DNA of 64,000 bases, taken from NCBI GenBank assembly GCA_030248225.1, contig JASANE010003551.1, positions 1 through 64,000 of the forward strand, in the 5' to 3' direction. The notes beneath the pieces were generated by a model. The model was not told where the DNA came from. It saw only the letters and a list, made by a program, of their open reading frames with translations, and searched no databases. Shown one piece after another: positions 22,937-34,714 of this stretch (positions within the stretch are counted from its first letter, which is position 1; every line of letters starts with the position of its first letter). This DNA is from Trileptium ribeirensis (taxonomy: Eukaryota > Nematoda > Enoplea > Enoplida > Thoracostomopsidae). The translations under genes were made by a program, and so were the position numbers.

Positions 22937-23212
22937 ATTAATTTCCTATGAACACTTATGTAAGTAAACTACAACCGTTGCGATTGATATGCTAAATAAT
23001 ACTAATAATCAGTATTTTTATGAAACAATAATAATGTTAGCGCGATATTGTAGAGCTTAACTTGTGGCAGAAAAATTAATTTCCTATGAACACTTATGTA
23101 AGTAAACTACAACCGTTGCGATTGATATGCTAAATAATACTAATAATCAGTATTTTTATGAAACAATAATAATGTTAGCGCGATATTGTAGAGCTTAACT
23201 TGTGGCAGAAAA
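22937..23212. repeat. exact 138-bp tandem duplication
   Basis: Copy 1 is 22937-23074 and copy 2 is 23075-23212. Reading both line by line I find no difference. The unit starts ATTAATTTCCTATGAACACT and ends with GTGGCAGAAAA. It has no coding frame. Perfect identity in a window where all other repeats are diverged implies a very recent event or an assembly artefact. Confidence 0.95.
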
Positions 23213-24714
23213 ATAATGAATCATCATCATAATAATTTGGAAACCAAAAATATAATGGTAAGGAGATATGGGCATCGGCATTTAAAACAGAAAATATATT
23301 TAGTGGCGAATATAGGCTCAAAAAGCAACACAATGGAGACCGAGCCCTCACCTTTACGGCGAGAAATATGGAGGACGCCAGTGTATTACAATTTTCCTTT
23401 CAAATAAGGTGCAATATAATAGCAAAGCTATCGTACATATTCAAAAACGACTTAACTAGCAGTTATACCCGATTTAATAGCGCGTAACAAATTCGAACAA
23501 AAAAGCCGAGGCAATCCCGGGTGATTTGACATGACGAAAGAACAAACTTTGACTCGACATTCACAAAAGAAGAAACCTCAAATGCAGCAAAATTAGCAAA
23601 TTTTTATGTTTTATACGCCTTGGATAAAATGTTTGTTATAAAAGCGTTCGTTTTTGAGCGTCGGACTTTACCAGCTCGGTTGATCCGGCACCGTCTGCTT
23701 TGACATCACAAAAGAACAAACCATCCCAAAACGTTCGTTCATTGACATCGACCCCGGCTGATTCAATATCACGAAAGAACAAATCTCTAATGCACTAAAA
23801 ATTAGCAAACTACGCTTTTATGAGCATTGCGTAGAAGTTTTGTCATTAGAACGTTCATTTTTGATAATTGGTTTTACCAGTCGAACTCATGTCATATTAA
23901 CCAATTTACTTGCATCCGGTACAACTTAGCTATGCTTAATGGCTTTACATGATATCTATCGAAATATAGAAAATTGCAACTTGTGTTGGATATGAAAGTG
24001 TTACAGACCCATTCCGGATCGTTACGTTTTAAATTAATAGCCCAGTGGGCAAAATTATCGTGCTCCAAGACTAAGACCGCTATAGAAACTAGAGCGAAAT
24101 CGCTGTTTTTGAGCCAATTTAAGCTTCCCTCAGTTTATGAATGAAGACGTGTATAAATCAGATCGAGTATAAATTGATGAAATACTTTTACGATGATCAA
24201 GTATTTGTTGTTATATAACCAAACTATAATAATCTGCATGTATTCCTGTCATTGTATACCCTATATGTACATAAACTTCTCGATATTTGTTTATATGCGT
24301 AATATTGTATACTTACCCGTTTTCCGTTATCTACACATGCGTATAATATTGTATATCTCGTAAGTTTAACAACAGCCGTAGATTCTTTGACATCTGGGCG
24401 ATGAATAACATAAGCGTGTTCTAATGACTCTAGGGTCATGGAGTCATTGCCCGTAGTTTAAGCGTACCATCATACTTGGTTAACTCTGCTTAAGGACAAA
24501 ATCACCTTCAGCACAATATGACTGATATAGAAAAGTCTCCTTGTGAATATTGCCGTATTTAGCCGCTTAAGTATTGCTGAAAGATTAATCGGGCCGATGA
24601 TCACAAACTGATCTATCATAGTAATTGTACGAAATTGTATAAATTATGCCTGAATATTTGATTTGTATGAATATACTTATTTTGTAGTACTATGTTGCAC
24701 AAATACTGTATATC
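23213..24714. repeat. AT-rich sequence with a diverged ~190-240 bp tandem repeat
   Basis: From about 23516 to 23890 two diverged units recur. Each has GATTTGACAT or GATTCAATAT followed by CACGAAAGAACAAA (ATGACGAAAGAACAAA in the first), then AAATTAGCAAA, then CGTTC(G/A)TTTTTGA and TTTTACCAG. A partial unit (TTTGACATCACAAAAGAACAAA) lies between them near 23700. The rest, to 24714, shows no gene. Confidence 0.6.
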
Positions 24715-25190
24715 GCTAACCCTTGTTACCGAAAAAGGCTGAATTTTTGTTCAGTTTTTCGCTAACCGAAAATGGGAAGAATCAAATCCATGTGACAGAA
24801 ATTATACCTTGTGTTCACACAGAATTTCGGCGTCTTCAATTTGCAGAAATTCGGTTTCCTAATGATAAATAGTGTCGATTTGAATTGTTCAGTGTTCGTG
24901 AACAAATTTAACACAAAAATAACGTCACAAGCAAATTGATCCTACAGTTAACCTCTTGGCGTTAGCGAAAAATTCGAATTATTCAAATTCGATAAAATTT
25001 TGGTATTCAAAGTTTCGGGTAAATTTACTTTGAATTTTCGCGAACCCCAAACGATCAGATTACAATCGCGAGCAGCGTGTTCGCGAACAATTTTGAACCG
25101 AGTTTCAATTAGTCAAAAAGCGTTCGTTAACAATTTTTACGCAAAATTAAAAATACGATGGTTGGTGGGGTTATCTTACGTTTACTCTCA
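24715..25190 (+). mobile_element. ~500-bp non-autonomous element, copy A (left end lost)
   Basis: Matches 26437-26936 and 40797-41332 in the same orientation: TCGCTAACC...GTTACCGAAAAAGGCT, TTTTTCGCTAACCGAAAA, ATACCTTGTGTTC, TTTGCAGAAATT, CGCGAACAATTTT, ending in AAAATACGATGGTTGGTGGG. The right terminal inverted repeat is present but no matching left repeat lies before 24715, so the copy is truncated or rearranged. No protein is encoded. Confidence 0.8.
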
Positions 25191-25884
25191 CATATCATAT
25201 ATATAATTTGCAAGCACCTTGTACTTCTATTGTACTATCTGTAAATCTTTGTATGAATATCATTGGTTTGTATGATAATTTGCGTGACCTTGCACTTTAT
25301 TGCACTGTCTGTAATTGATTGTACGAATATTACTGATTTGTATGCTGGTCATGTGAAACTTGCATAATTTATTTATTAATCGTGTCCGTAATTCTCGTAT
25401 GACTGTTGTGTGTCCGGGTGGACGGGTCTGATGGGACATCCCACGGTACTTTACCAGTCCAGACCCACCATTACGTTAATTGTAATTCAATTTGTTGTTC
25501 ATTATCCGTGAACGTGCTTTAATAGAATACCTACACAACACATATGGCCGGTTGGGACCTCACTACTCTAGCACAAACCTTCTGGCCAAGGAAATCCGTC
25601 TGGTAGTGATCCGTTCAAAACTCACACATTTATCAAAGAAAACGGAACTTTAACTCGAAATAGTTAGGTATTGCGATGAGTTGGAAATCATTAATTATTG
25701 TACTAATTACTCAATATTAATATATATAATCACTATCGCAATGATCGCCGAATTCAAGGGTTTAATTTGAGCCTGGTATAGACTCGACTCGCTTTACCCA
25801 CCTTGGATACAGTACCTTCACGAAAATTACGGGAACTATTCATTCTGCATGTCACCCATCGTTAAGTTCCTCATACTGAGCCGT
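25191..25884. repeat. short tandem repeat then unassigned sequence
   Basis: 25205-25350 holds two diverged ~78-bp units: CACCTTGTACTTCTATTGTA / GACCTTGCACTTTATTGCA, then CTGTAA, TTTGTATGAATAT / ATTGTACGAATAT, TTTGTATG. 25400-25880 shows no gene; a self-complementary GGGTCTG...CAGACCC pair lies at about 25424-25468. Confidence 0.6.
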
Positions 25885-27363
25885 ATCCAACAATCATGTA
25901 AAAACCGGAACCATCCATTTAAACCGGATTCGGAACCTGGTCTTCGACACTTATACAATGTAAAATAAATGAAGGAAGAAATGAAGGTACAGTGGATTTA
26001 AAATGTGGTAAAAATAACTTTAACATTAAACTTAATGTATTGCGATGACAATATTGCATATATGTTTATTTATCGATCAATATGTACGTTTCTGGATCTC
26101 CAGAGCAAAAATACCTTCAAATATACAGCCTTGTGTAAATTGCGTCAAACTGAATGTGCTTGTAACGCATGGAGCGTAGGCTACACATGGTTCCGTCTCC
26201 AATCGCCTCTCTTTACTAGGCATATGTATGTTACATGTTATTCCGTAGGAAACTTGAAATTATTGGTTTATATGAAAATAAAAGAAGGTATTCCATAAAT
26301 TTCTAATCAGTGATCTGAGACATTGTTTGGGCTACCGTTGGGCAACCAGTGCCCGTCAGCTAGTTGATTACGATGACCTTCTGCAGAGAATGCTACAGAC
26401 TAAACTGTGATACTGCTCGCACATTTTCACTAAATATGCGTGAGTAAAGTTAAGGTGACCCGCCAACCATCATATTTTGCCATTACCGATATAGAATCGC
26501 AAACCCCTGTTACGGAAAAAAGGCTTATTTTCATTCGGTTTTTCGCTAGCCGAAAATTGGCGAAATCAAATTCAAGTGCCAGAGATTAGACCTTGTGTTC
26601 GAACAGAATTTCAATTTCAGAATTCAATTTGCAGAAATTCTGTTCCCCAATGCATTAGCATATAAATCTGGATTATTCAGTGTTCGCAAACAAATTAAAT
26701 GCGAAAGTGGCGTAGCAATCAAATCTACAAATTTTCGTTCTCAAAAATTTGGGTTATTTTACTTGAATTTCCGCGAACACAAAATGGTCAGATTTCGATC
26801 GCGGGCGCTGTGTTCGCGAACAGTTTTACGCCGGATTTTAATTGACCAAAAAGCGTTCCGTGACAAATTTTATGCAAAAATACAAAATACGATGGTTGGC
26901 GGAGTCACGTTAAGTTTACTCGCACAATACAGTTCATTGCCCAAGAACGCAGTATTTGGCTACGTTGCGGATAGGTTACTTACTCCAATCCAGACTGATT
27001 TGCAAACTTTACAGGCGCACTGACTGGTGCTTTGCGCATTTTTGTCAGCCAACCTTACAGCTAAGTACCTTTAAACATCCCACATTCTGTTATCGAGTTG
27101 GGCCGGTTTAATTCTAGCATACACAGCAGACTTCTGAACGGGCAAAATAGTTGCTACATGCATCACACTGGCTTTGTTTTGTCCACAAAAACGTGCAAGG
27201 GCAAGATTAAATATTGCTACAAAAATTATGTGTCCTACTTACGTTTCACACAGCAATTTGCTGAGCTAATTTTTTCTCTTGTTTGGTTATTTTGGAACTT
27301 GGTCGTTATATTACATACTATAGGCAAAAACTATACTGGAACCGGAATTCCGGTTAGTAATAG
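25885..27363 (+). mobile_element. non-autonomous hAT-type element (GGAACC family), interrupted copy
   Basis: Starts with AACCGGAACCATCC and TAAACCGGATTCGG and ends near CTGGAACCGGAATTCCGG (27340s). The internal order is the same as in 58296-59427: ATGTATTGCGATG, CCAGAGCAAAAA, GTAAATTGCGT, CTCCAATCGCC, GGGCAACCAGTGCCCGTCAG, ACGTTTCACACAGCAA. It is longer because a different element (26437-26936) sits inside. The CAGGG tips seen in other copies have decayed, so no target duplication is readable. The frames inside are not genes. Confidence 0.85.
26437..26936 (+). mobile_element. ~500-bp non-autonomous element, copy B, nested in hAT-type element
   Basis: Terminal inverted repeats of about 38 bp: GTGAGTAAAGTTAAGGTGAC then CCGCCAACCATC at the left, and GATGGTTGGCGG then AGTCACGTTAAGTTTACTCG at the right. 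Aligning with the uninterrupted copy (58915-58940, AATAAATATAGCTCATTACG) shows where the insertion lies. The flanks suggest a short duplication (ATA), but the exact ends are uncertain. A 142-codon plus frame (26595-27023) runs through it into flanking DNA and matches no family. Confidence 0.85.
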
Positions 27364-27600
27364 CCAACAAGGTAACCCTATAGACTCAAAAATATCCCTC
27401 AGCGCATTTGGAGCACCTAGAGCACCATGCTTTTCTTCCGTAAACCTTGGTGGGCTAACCCAAGAGCCTGACTTCCCATTATTCATCTTACCCGGTATTG
27501 GATATCAAAATGATCCGCTCGAGCAGTCCGCGTCTCGATTGGCTCACTGGGCAATGAATTAGAGATATTTTCAGGTCCCACTTCCCGCGTTGTTTGTTTT
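27364..27600. other. no recognisable gene
   Basis: Short stretch after the hAT-type element. The frame 27098-27562 is mostly element sequence read through. Confidence 0.5.
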
Positions 27601-27639
27601 TCGAAAATCGGTACCATGTTTACCTGGTACCGTGTTACC

Positions 27640-27830
27640 CGCCCCATATATACGTACACTAAGTATATGTGTATGTATATATTAAAGAGAATATGTATAT
27701 ATTTTATATAAATTATAATGTTATATGATATTTTATATAAATTATAATGTTATATGATAGTTTATATATTTATAAAATTAGTTAGACTTAAAATTAAAAT
27801 TTTATTTAATATGTTTATTAGCTATTATGT
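27640..27830. repeat. AT-rich simple sequence with 29-bp doubled unit
   Basis: TATATG/TATATA simple sequence followed by two identical copies of a 29-bp unit (TATTTTATATAAATTATAAT then GTTATATGA) at about 27700-27757. Confidence 0.85.
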
Positions 27831-30535
27831 TCATAATTAGTATGTTTTGGTTTTGCACTTATGGTTTTCTGGCTTTCTCTCGCATGGATGGATGGTACAG
27901 TGGCGCATGGATGCGGCCGCAGCGTTTGGAGTCGGGACTCGACAGATGTAAGTATGACTTGGTTGAGGTATATATGTCCGGAGAGAAGATTGGTGTTAAA
28001 TCATAACAGAAACAAAATGGAGAATTAGATGTCTCTTCAGTTGGACCATTCAAGCCGCCGACTTCTTTCAAAGTCCTGCTTCTGTTATGTCCTTCTGCTC
28101 CTCAATGGGTCGGACTTCTACGACGGGAGAGGATAGATAATTACAAAGCATTCCGGCTCCCCTCGGTCGTGAGTTAAAGCACAAAACCAACTCGCGAACA
28201 TTAATTTTACCTGATTCCTGAGATTATTCAGGACTTTAGGAACTGATCTTGAGCGACCGAAGCAAAACAACGATTTTCTAGGCATAAAGTTATATTTGCC
28301 GATTTTGCAACCATTGCTGGTTTCGCAAATTTCTATTACGCTTATCCATAATTTTCGCAGTGACTTTTACTACACTTACTTGTTACCGAATCCAGAATTT
28401 ACGGACAGGCCCGAAATTAACTGAAATCAAATTGGTTCCTGAGTGGGGTGACCCAAAAGCGAGTCGCCAGCATCTAACACTTCAATTGCTTTTAACTCAA
28501 AATTTCATTTAGGAATTTTTACAATTTGCCTTAAAATAGCGACCATTTAGTCTTTCATTTCAGCACTAGAGCCGAGCAAAGGACTAGGCTCGTTCAAAAG
28601 TTATTAATGACAATGAGACGAAGCGGAGCAAAAGCGATTTTTACACAGTTAGCTATATATTCAGACAGATTTTCAGTATATGTATATTTGTTCACCAGCA
28701 GATATAACTGAATTCAGATATTTGCTTTTCCACTCTTTACAGAAGTCATCCATGCAGCAAGGCTGTAGCGGAGTCCTAAACTCCGATACGCCAAACTGCA
28801 ATTGCATTATCAAATTCACCAATGTTGGTAAATCTGCTGTAAAATTGTTAAAATTATATACAAAATTTTTGCAGCATCGTAGGATGGTAAGTGGACCAGT
28901 TGGCTTGACACAGATCGATTTTGTGTATGAACGCTAACCCGGTCCTCAGAAATTGAAAATAAGGGTTGAATCCATCCTCTGTCGGCAAATTTGCATATAA
29001 AATACTGGTACAATTAGAAAAATATTACTTTTCTCGGTTCACTCTCCACTTTTCTCAGTTATGCTACGAAAATGGGTTTAAAGCGAACTGGCTACTAGAT
29101 GATACAATTTAGTTCACTCGTAAGATAGAGACATCATCACGGTCTAACCGACCGTTGGATTTGTGTGAAACTGTGTTGTTATCTAAGGAAGATGAAATTT
29201 CTAGCCAAATCGCTCATGGACTCAGTGTTTTGGCGCTCTTCCGAACATATTTGCACCTCCAGGGAACGACCGACCAAGACTTTAACTTTCAGTAATAGAT
29301 AGTTAAATTATGCTCTAACCGTTGCCCCTATCCCCTCAAATCAAGCGAAAAGAAGAATATAACGTTTATTGCTATTCGAGGGCGTTAAAACATGCTAATT
29401 GGTTAGTTAATTAAAATTAATTTGTTAAATTTTTGAAAATTTTCAAACTGTTAATAATTAAATAATAATTGCACACCGTGGTTTTCGATGAAGTCTAAAA
29501 GTTACCCGTATATGCTAATTAGTTAATCAATTCATTAGCTAATTAGTTAATATTATGCAAATTTTGTAATCGACTCTTTTTAAGATGCGACGCAGCAACG
29601 TCACTGTCGTCTTTAAAAATGTGTACTACGACACAGACTAAATCCGCGAGGACATGTGAATCTCAGATCATTTTGTCTTGAAATATATATACATTTATTT
29701 AGTACTATCGCTTTGGAACAGAAGGAATTCGGGCTCAATTTATTAGACGTTGTAAACTTAAGTATGTTAATGTTAACTAAGGTTTTTGTAGCAATTTGCG
29801 AGATCCAGTATTTTAGTAAGGATCTCGGGAAATTTTGTTCTGCCGAGTTATTACATGCTTTTGGTTAGTAGGAGGCTTTAAAATTTAAGATATACTCATC
29901 TTTAGTAATTTTCCCTGGAACATGTCCAATCCAGCAGCTTCATAAAATTATTGAAAATAGTACAAAATTCTCCGATAATACTAAATATCAAACCCCAGCA
30001 TTTGTAAAGCTAGGCATTGTGTACAAAAGTAGACGATAAAACTTCGTAACAAATAATTTTATGAAATCCTAGAAATTAAGCAATCGATCTCAATTTATTT
30101 TTACCGGGACTTCCGTAATTCTGGCTCGCAGTAGTTCACAAGTGTAAATCCCGAAAACGGCTGAGATAAAGCGAGATCAAGCATTGAGCTTAGACTGATC
30201 ACATATAAACATGTATATGTATGTACGCGTAAATTTAATCGTTATATTATGTCGAGCAGGGATGACGAAACTAAGTACATCACCAACACGCTTCTTAAAC
30301 TCCCTATCGTGGAGGTCGGATCCACGTCGCATTTTCGACCTCTCTCCAGTGCCGGTAACCATCCAACATTTCTACATACTAAGCTATAAAATTTTGCCTA
30401 TACGGCACGATTTGCTAGTCAAACGATGTACTGTAAGGCCTGATGTACTGATCATCGGACAAGTTCAGTCGAGCGCTATAAAAGAGACCGCGTCAAGTTG
30501 CCGTTCAAACTTTCCCTGCATATTGAAGTACGTAT
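27831..30535. other. no recognisable gene
   Basis: About 2.7 kb. Frames up to 85 codons (28680-28937) and 108 codons (30211-30537 plus, 30177-30362 minus) show no family motif. 29390-29570 is AT-rich with TGCTAATTNGTTA repeats; similar TATATGCTAATTTG occurs at 47434. Confidence 0.4.
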
Positions 30536-31374
30536 GATAAACATGTCCTCCACAGCGACCAATCCTGGCCCAATAAGATACAAAATTAACCGACTGGGTT
30601 CCTATGACGTGAGTTTGTCACATAGAAAGTTGCTACGAATATTATGAACCACTATGTACTTGCTGTCGTGCCATGTCATTGAGTTGCATCGTACCTTATT
30701 ATTCGTAACATACCGTTCTGCTGTATTGAAATCTTGACTGTTGTACCACGCGAATTAATTGATGTGCGCATTCTTGTGAGTTGTCAGTGGTGTTTGCTAA
30801 TTACCTGAACCAGTCCTTTGGCATTGAGCGATCAGTTAGCTTTTGGCGCCCTGTTAGGTGTATCGCAAAGTGTTCGCAACCGCTTTCTTTCCGGGAAAGT
30901 GAGCCTAGCCATCCTTTGAGGTGAATATTTGTGAAGACTGAGTGTTATCGAATTAGTTAACGGTTGTGTACGTTCGATTAAGAAGGCTAAGAGCCTCCAT
31001 TATCTATTTACCCTGAGCCCTTGCGTGGAATTATGTTCTTGTGCTATACTGAATGTACTCGTTTGAATTGATGCTGTTGAATGTATTGTTGCATTATGTT
31101 GACGTGTACTAAGGACGTATTTCATTCGCTTATCAATAAATTACTGCTGAAAACCCACTGTGTTCCGGTGTTGATTGATGACATATGTAGCGCCACGTGT
31201 AACGGGGTTTGAAATCATCGACTTAGTTGACGAAATACGCTTAGGCTTGGCGTCGGAAGGTCACAAGCCTCAACGTGTTTCGATGGCGAAGTTGACTCCA
31301 AAGGTCCAACGTCGTCGATGAAAATTCGGGGAACCGCCCACAAAATTTCGTAGGTGATCAGAACGAAGCGATCC
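30536..31374. other. possible LTR-type sequence upstream of dispersed repeat
   Basis: No protein frame. CAATAAATTACTG (31132) could be a polyadenylation signal, and TGTAACGGGGTTTG at about 31198 resembles some LTR starts, but neither boundary is proven. It leads directly into the repeat shared with 9851-10345. Confidence 0.35.
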
Positions 31375-31760
31375 GACGTTAAGTGCTCAGGGATTGTCGT
31401 ACCCTGGTGGAGGGCAATGTAGTTATAAATTAATTAGTGTATTTGAACAACCCCAACAATGTATTTAAGCAGCAATCCATTAAACTTCCAGATGAGATCG
31501 TAGTAGGGAACAGCGGTATGGTCTACTTGGCCTGCAAGCAGGAGACGGAGAAAACATCCCTGGGAACCTAAAAGGTAGCACCCGTGGCGTGCTCCTGCGG
31601 CTTGCTAAGCACAGTAGCTTCTTGGGTCTGACTGCAGGAAATGATCCAATATGAATATTCTTGGTCCGCCCTTCAGGTTACAATAGCAGGGATCATATGG
31701 GCACTGCGTTTAGAAGTTGCGTAGTGCATCAGAGTAACATCTGTTATAAAAGCATTATTT
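31375..31760 (+). repeat. dispersed repeat, LTR-like, copy 2
   Basis: Second copy of the repeat at 9851-10345, same orientation: GTGCTCAGGGATTGTCGTAC, CCCTGGTGGAGGG, GGGAACAGCGG, CTTGCTAAGC, TAGCTTCTTGGGTCTGAC, GGTCCGCCCTTCAGGTTAC and AGAAGTTGCG. It is clearly diverged from copy 1. Confidence 0.6.
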
Positions 31761-32086
31761 TATTTCATGATGTATTGATAATTTGGCCAGACCAAATTTA
31801 CATACTTAAACCATGCAAAACCATGGCTTTCAAGACGTTCATTATTTGAAAAATTCTGAGAGGGGAATAATTATTTTTTCTGCATTATGTATTAACATTT
31901 TTTGTATTTGTAGTCGTAATGGAAATATTTTCAAGATTAAATATTGTGTTTCAGCATTAAAAATAGTATTGATTATGTTTATCGCACACAAACTTGAATT
32001 CAGAGTGGTTAAAAACATGGACTTAGTATAACATGGTAGTTTCGAGTGTGTGTGGTTGGACGAATAAAATAGTGTAAAGTAATGTA
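31761..32086. other. no recognisable gene
   Basis: AT-rich; overlapping frames on both strands (31813-32031 plus, 31842-32147 minus) lack any family signature. Confidence 0.45.
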
Positions 32087-32283
32087 CAGACGCGATCAAA
32101 AATAAGTCCACTCGAAAACGATAGAATTCGAAAGCAATATAAATCACAATCGATCGAAATTTCAGTTCATAGAAAATTTATAAATTTGAAATTTATTTAA
32201 TTGCGCTAAAATACATGGAAATTTGAACTCTGAAATTGATCGGTTTCCATGGATTATTCTGCACTTATTTCTGGACGCGACTG
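32087..32283. mobile_element. Tc1/mariner-type MITE, 197 bp
   Basis: Ends CAGACGCGATCAAAAATAAG and (complement of the right end) CAGTCGCGTCCAGAAATAAG are near-identical inverted repeats, flanked by TA on both sides (32085-32086 and 32284-32285). TA duplication and a CAGT-CGCG tip match the Tc1/mariner superfamily. The interior has no frame. Confidence 0.9.
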
Positions 32284-32609
32284 TATCCCCATCGTTACAT
32301 AACAGCGAATAAAGCGAATAAGAATTGTTTTCCATCTACTACGTTGCTAAGAATTCATCTGTGATTCGCGTAAATGTTACTGCTTAATAAAATACCCCAC
32401 CATACCCTAGAAGACCATGAAGATCACTCCATTTAAAGGGCGTTAGCTTGAGACGTAGCGGTCGGTCATCTCTTACCACAGTTACAGCAATCGGTTTCTG
32501 AAAAATTATTGTTTCGCCGATTATTATTCGACATAACGAAATATTATTGTTCAACACATTCATTACATGTTAAAATAAAACCACTATCGTTAGTCTCCAC
32601 GAAGGTGTA

Positions 32610-32691
32610 CAGTACCCGCGAGAAATTGCAGCTGCTTGCGTGATTCGCAACGCACATTTTATAGCACTACTGTCATTTCTGGCGCGTGCTG
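32610..32691. mobile_element. tiny palindromic MITE, 82 bp (ACAGTAC family)
   Basis: Begins after TA (32608-32609) with CAGTACCCGCGAGAAATTGC and ends GTCATTTCTGGCGCGTGCTG. Related copies are at 39974-40122 and 44502-44604. The right TA has mutated to TC. No coding potential. Confidence 0.75.
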
Positions 32692-33589
32692 TCCATAACG
32701 AAATATTTAACCTGTTTCGCCTCGTATTATAGATATAAGTACAGGGCCGAATAAAATGTGACAAAATTATTATATAAGACAAAAATTAAATTAGATTAAA
32801 ATTTGGTCAGCAATTAGATAAATTAATTCTTAATGTTTATGCATGCTGAAGTTTGCCTGTTCAGACAAGTGACGGTTGTAAGTTTATACTCAAAATTTTG
32901 CATGAAAAACAGCACCCATAAAATTCCGGACTGCCCTATTCAGAACTCAAAAATTTTTTGGTGTAATCATACAGTCATTGTACCAGTTAATTAATGTCGA
33001 ATTAACTCATAATCGTTTAATAATCAGTGGTTGAATATATGAAAATAAATTTTAAATAAATTTATTGAAACGGAACGAGCTAATCTAGTCGAGCGAGTTT
33101 TTACTGAGGGCGCTAGTGGACGTTGAGGATGAGGCGGGTAATAGTGAAAATATGTTTTGCCTGTTGCTGTCATTCATAACTGATCTTAGGACGGATGAAA
33201 TTTGATAAAATTTTTTGTTCAATAGTGATGATGATGCCGACATATATGCCTTTTATTTGAACGAGTACAACTCCTGCTCCGCCTTTCGGTAAAAATTGGT
33301 AATATCAGGTTTTAAGGGTTCATTGCCAAATCTGGTCATACCGTATCAGTGTTTCGACAGGCTTTGCATTGAAAAACAATGACAACCATCAGCACAAGTC
33401 ATCGAGATCACAGCTTTGTTGGACGTGATTTTTTGTGGGACCACTTCCTGGGCCGCTATGGGTCCGAATTTGGTTCGTCGACCCTTTGCCGCAAATAACG
33501 GTTTTGCAATTTTCGGCATGTAACTGCGTGTTTTACCTTACAATAACTACCTATGAAAATACCAAACACGTTGGATACGATGATTTTGC
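32692..33589. other. no recognisable gene
   Basis: AT-rich DNA with no frame over 80 codons and no motif that I recognise. Confidence 0.45.
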
Positions 33590-34310
33590 TATCTAGTGTC
33601 CAATTTGGCTATATTATACCATTCCTTGGTGTATCAAGGGTTTTACGGTCGACGAACCCGATTTCCCAAATGTAGCGTGTATAATTATGTATTGCGTGCA
33701 GGACATCAGGAATGGTTTCTTATATTCGTATTTCTGAACGCTGAACGCAATAATTTGGTTATCGAAGTCCAGCACGAATACTCAATGTTTTCAGCATTGT
33801 CATTGCGTTTAGGGTCAATTAACCCAGTTTCCATAATATAGTTGGTCTTCAGTAATTTGGTACATAGCATCAAAAGTAGTCTGTGTAGAGGTTTTTCGGT
33901 ATGCTGAATATAATAGTTTGGTTATATAAAAACCAGCACGAATATTTCATGTAATTTTCAAGGTTTTTAATGCGTTTAGGGTCAATGAACGTGTTTCAGA
34001 ATATAATCTGTCTTCAGCAGTTTGGTTATGTATTGCGCACTGGGCACAGAGTTTAGTCTATATATCGGTTTTCGGTATGCTGCTTACAGTGGTTTAGTTA
34101 TCTATAAACCAGCATATATACTTGATTTCAGCTGTTTTGACGAGTTTTGGGTCGATGAGAATTTTCGAGTTTTCAATGGGCTCATAGTTCCAGAAGTTTT
34201 AGGGTGGTATATGTGTACATAAGACAGAGCCTGTTACAGGTACTTAAACAAAATTATAACATAAAACTGAAATCACGCTCGCATTCGAGATAATTGTATA
34301 AAATACACTG
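33590..34310 (+). repeat. ~190-bp tandem repeat array, left arm of an inverted pair
   Basis: About three diverged units. Shared blocks per unit: TTTCGGTATGCTG, TTTGGTTAT, AACCAGCACGAATA, TTTCA, GCGTTTAGGGTCAAT then GAAC, GTCTTCAGCAGTTTGG. It ends with CCTGTTACAGGT (34228) followed by AACAAAATTATAA. The complement of this whole layout is at 37885-38480. The plus frames at 33596-33841 and 34022-34222 are repeat products. Confidence 0.8.
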
Positions 34311-34329
34311 AGTATTCGCCAGAACTCAG

Positions 34330-34520
34330 TGCAATTTGTTCTATGTTCGTTCAAAAAATTTGAGAATTTGTTCGAAACGTACTCACATTTTGTTCGAAAC
34401 GTGAATTTTGTTCGATACTTGTTAGAAATTTTTAGAGTGGTTTATTGTTCCATATCTGTTCGAAGTTTGTTGAAGACAGACATTTGATCCTAAGTTCATT
34501 CGTTCCAAACACTTCAGTCA
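34330..34520. repeat. degenerate TTGTTCGAAACGT short repeats
   Basis: Several imperfect copies of TTTGTTCGAAACGT/TTGTTCGATAC within about 150 bp. Spacing and sequence are irregular, so it is not a CRISPR or satellite array. Confidence 0.6.
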
Positions 34521-34714
34521 TGGAGAATACTATAGTATGGAACTATGTATGATGACATTTCACAAGTCACAGTGAACACATTTCTACTGCATCTGCTTAC
34601 TGAACTTCTCAAACCCGACATTTTGTTGCATATTAATCTACTGAATGAAAACAGCACATTAATATATTCTTTTTAATCATTTAACGATTAAAGTCAAACG
34701 ACACGACTACAAAC

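Noticed and set aside
22870..22945. Possible plus-strand exon after TTTTCAG (FVPFIPQSSRR...)
   Set aside because: No homologous family recognised, no neighbouring exons, and it runs into the tandem duplication.
26595..27023. 142-codon plus frame
   Set aside because: It crosses the boundary of the nested non-autonomous element into its host element and matches no family.
30177..30362. Minus frame with KKRVGDVLSF considered as the missing PSMD9 PDZ exon
   Set aside because: Only VGD resembles the PDZ block; the flanking residues, splice sites and phase do not fit.
34330..34520. TTGTTCGAAACGT short direct repeats as a possible array
   Set aside because: Irregular spacing, imperfect copies and a eukaryotic context; not a CRISPR array.
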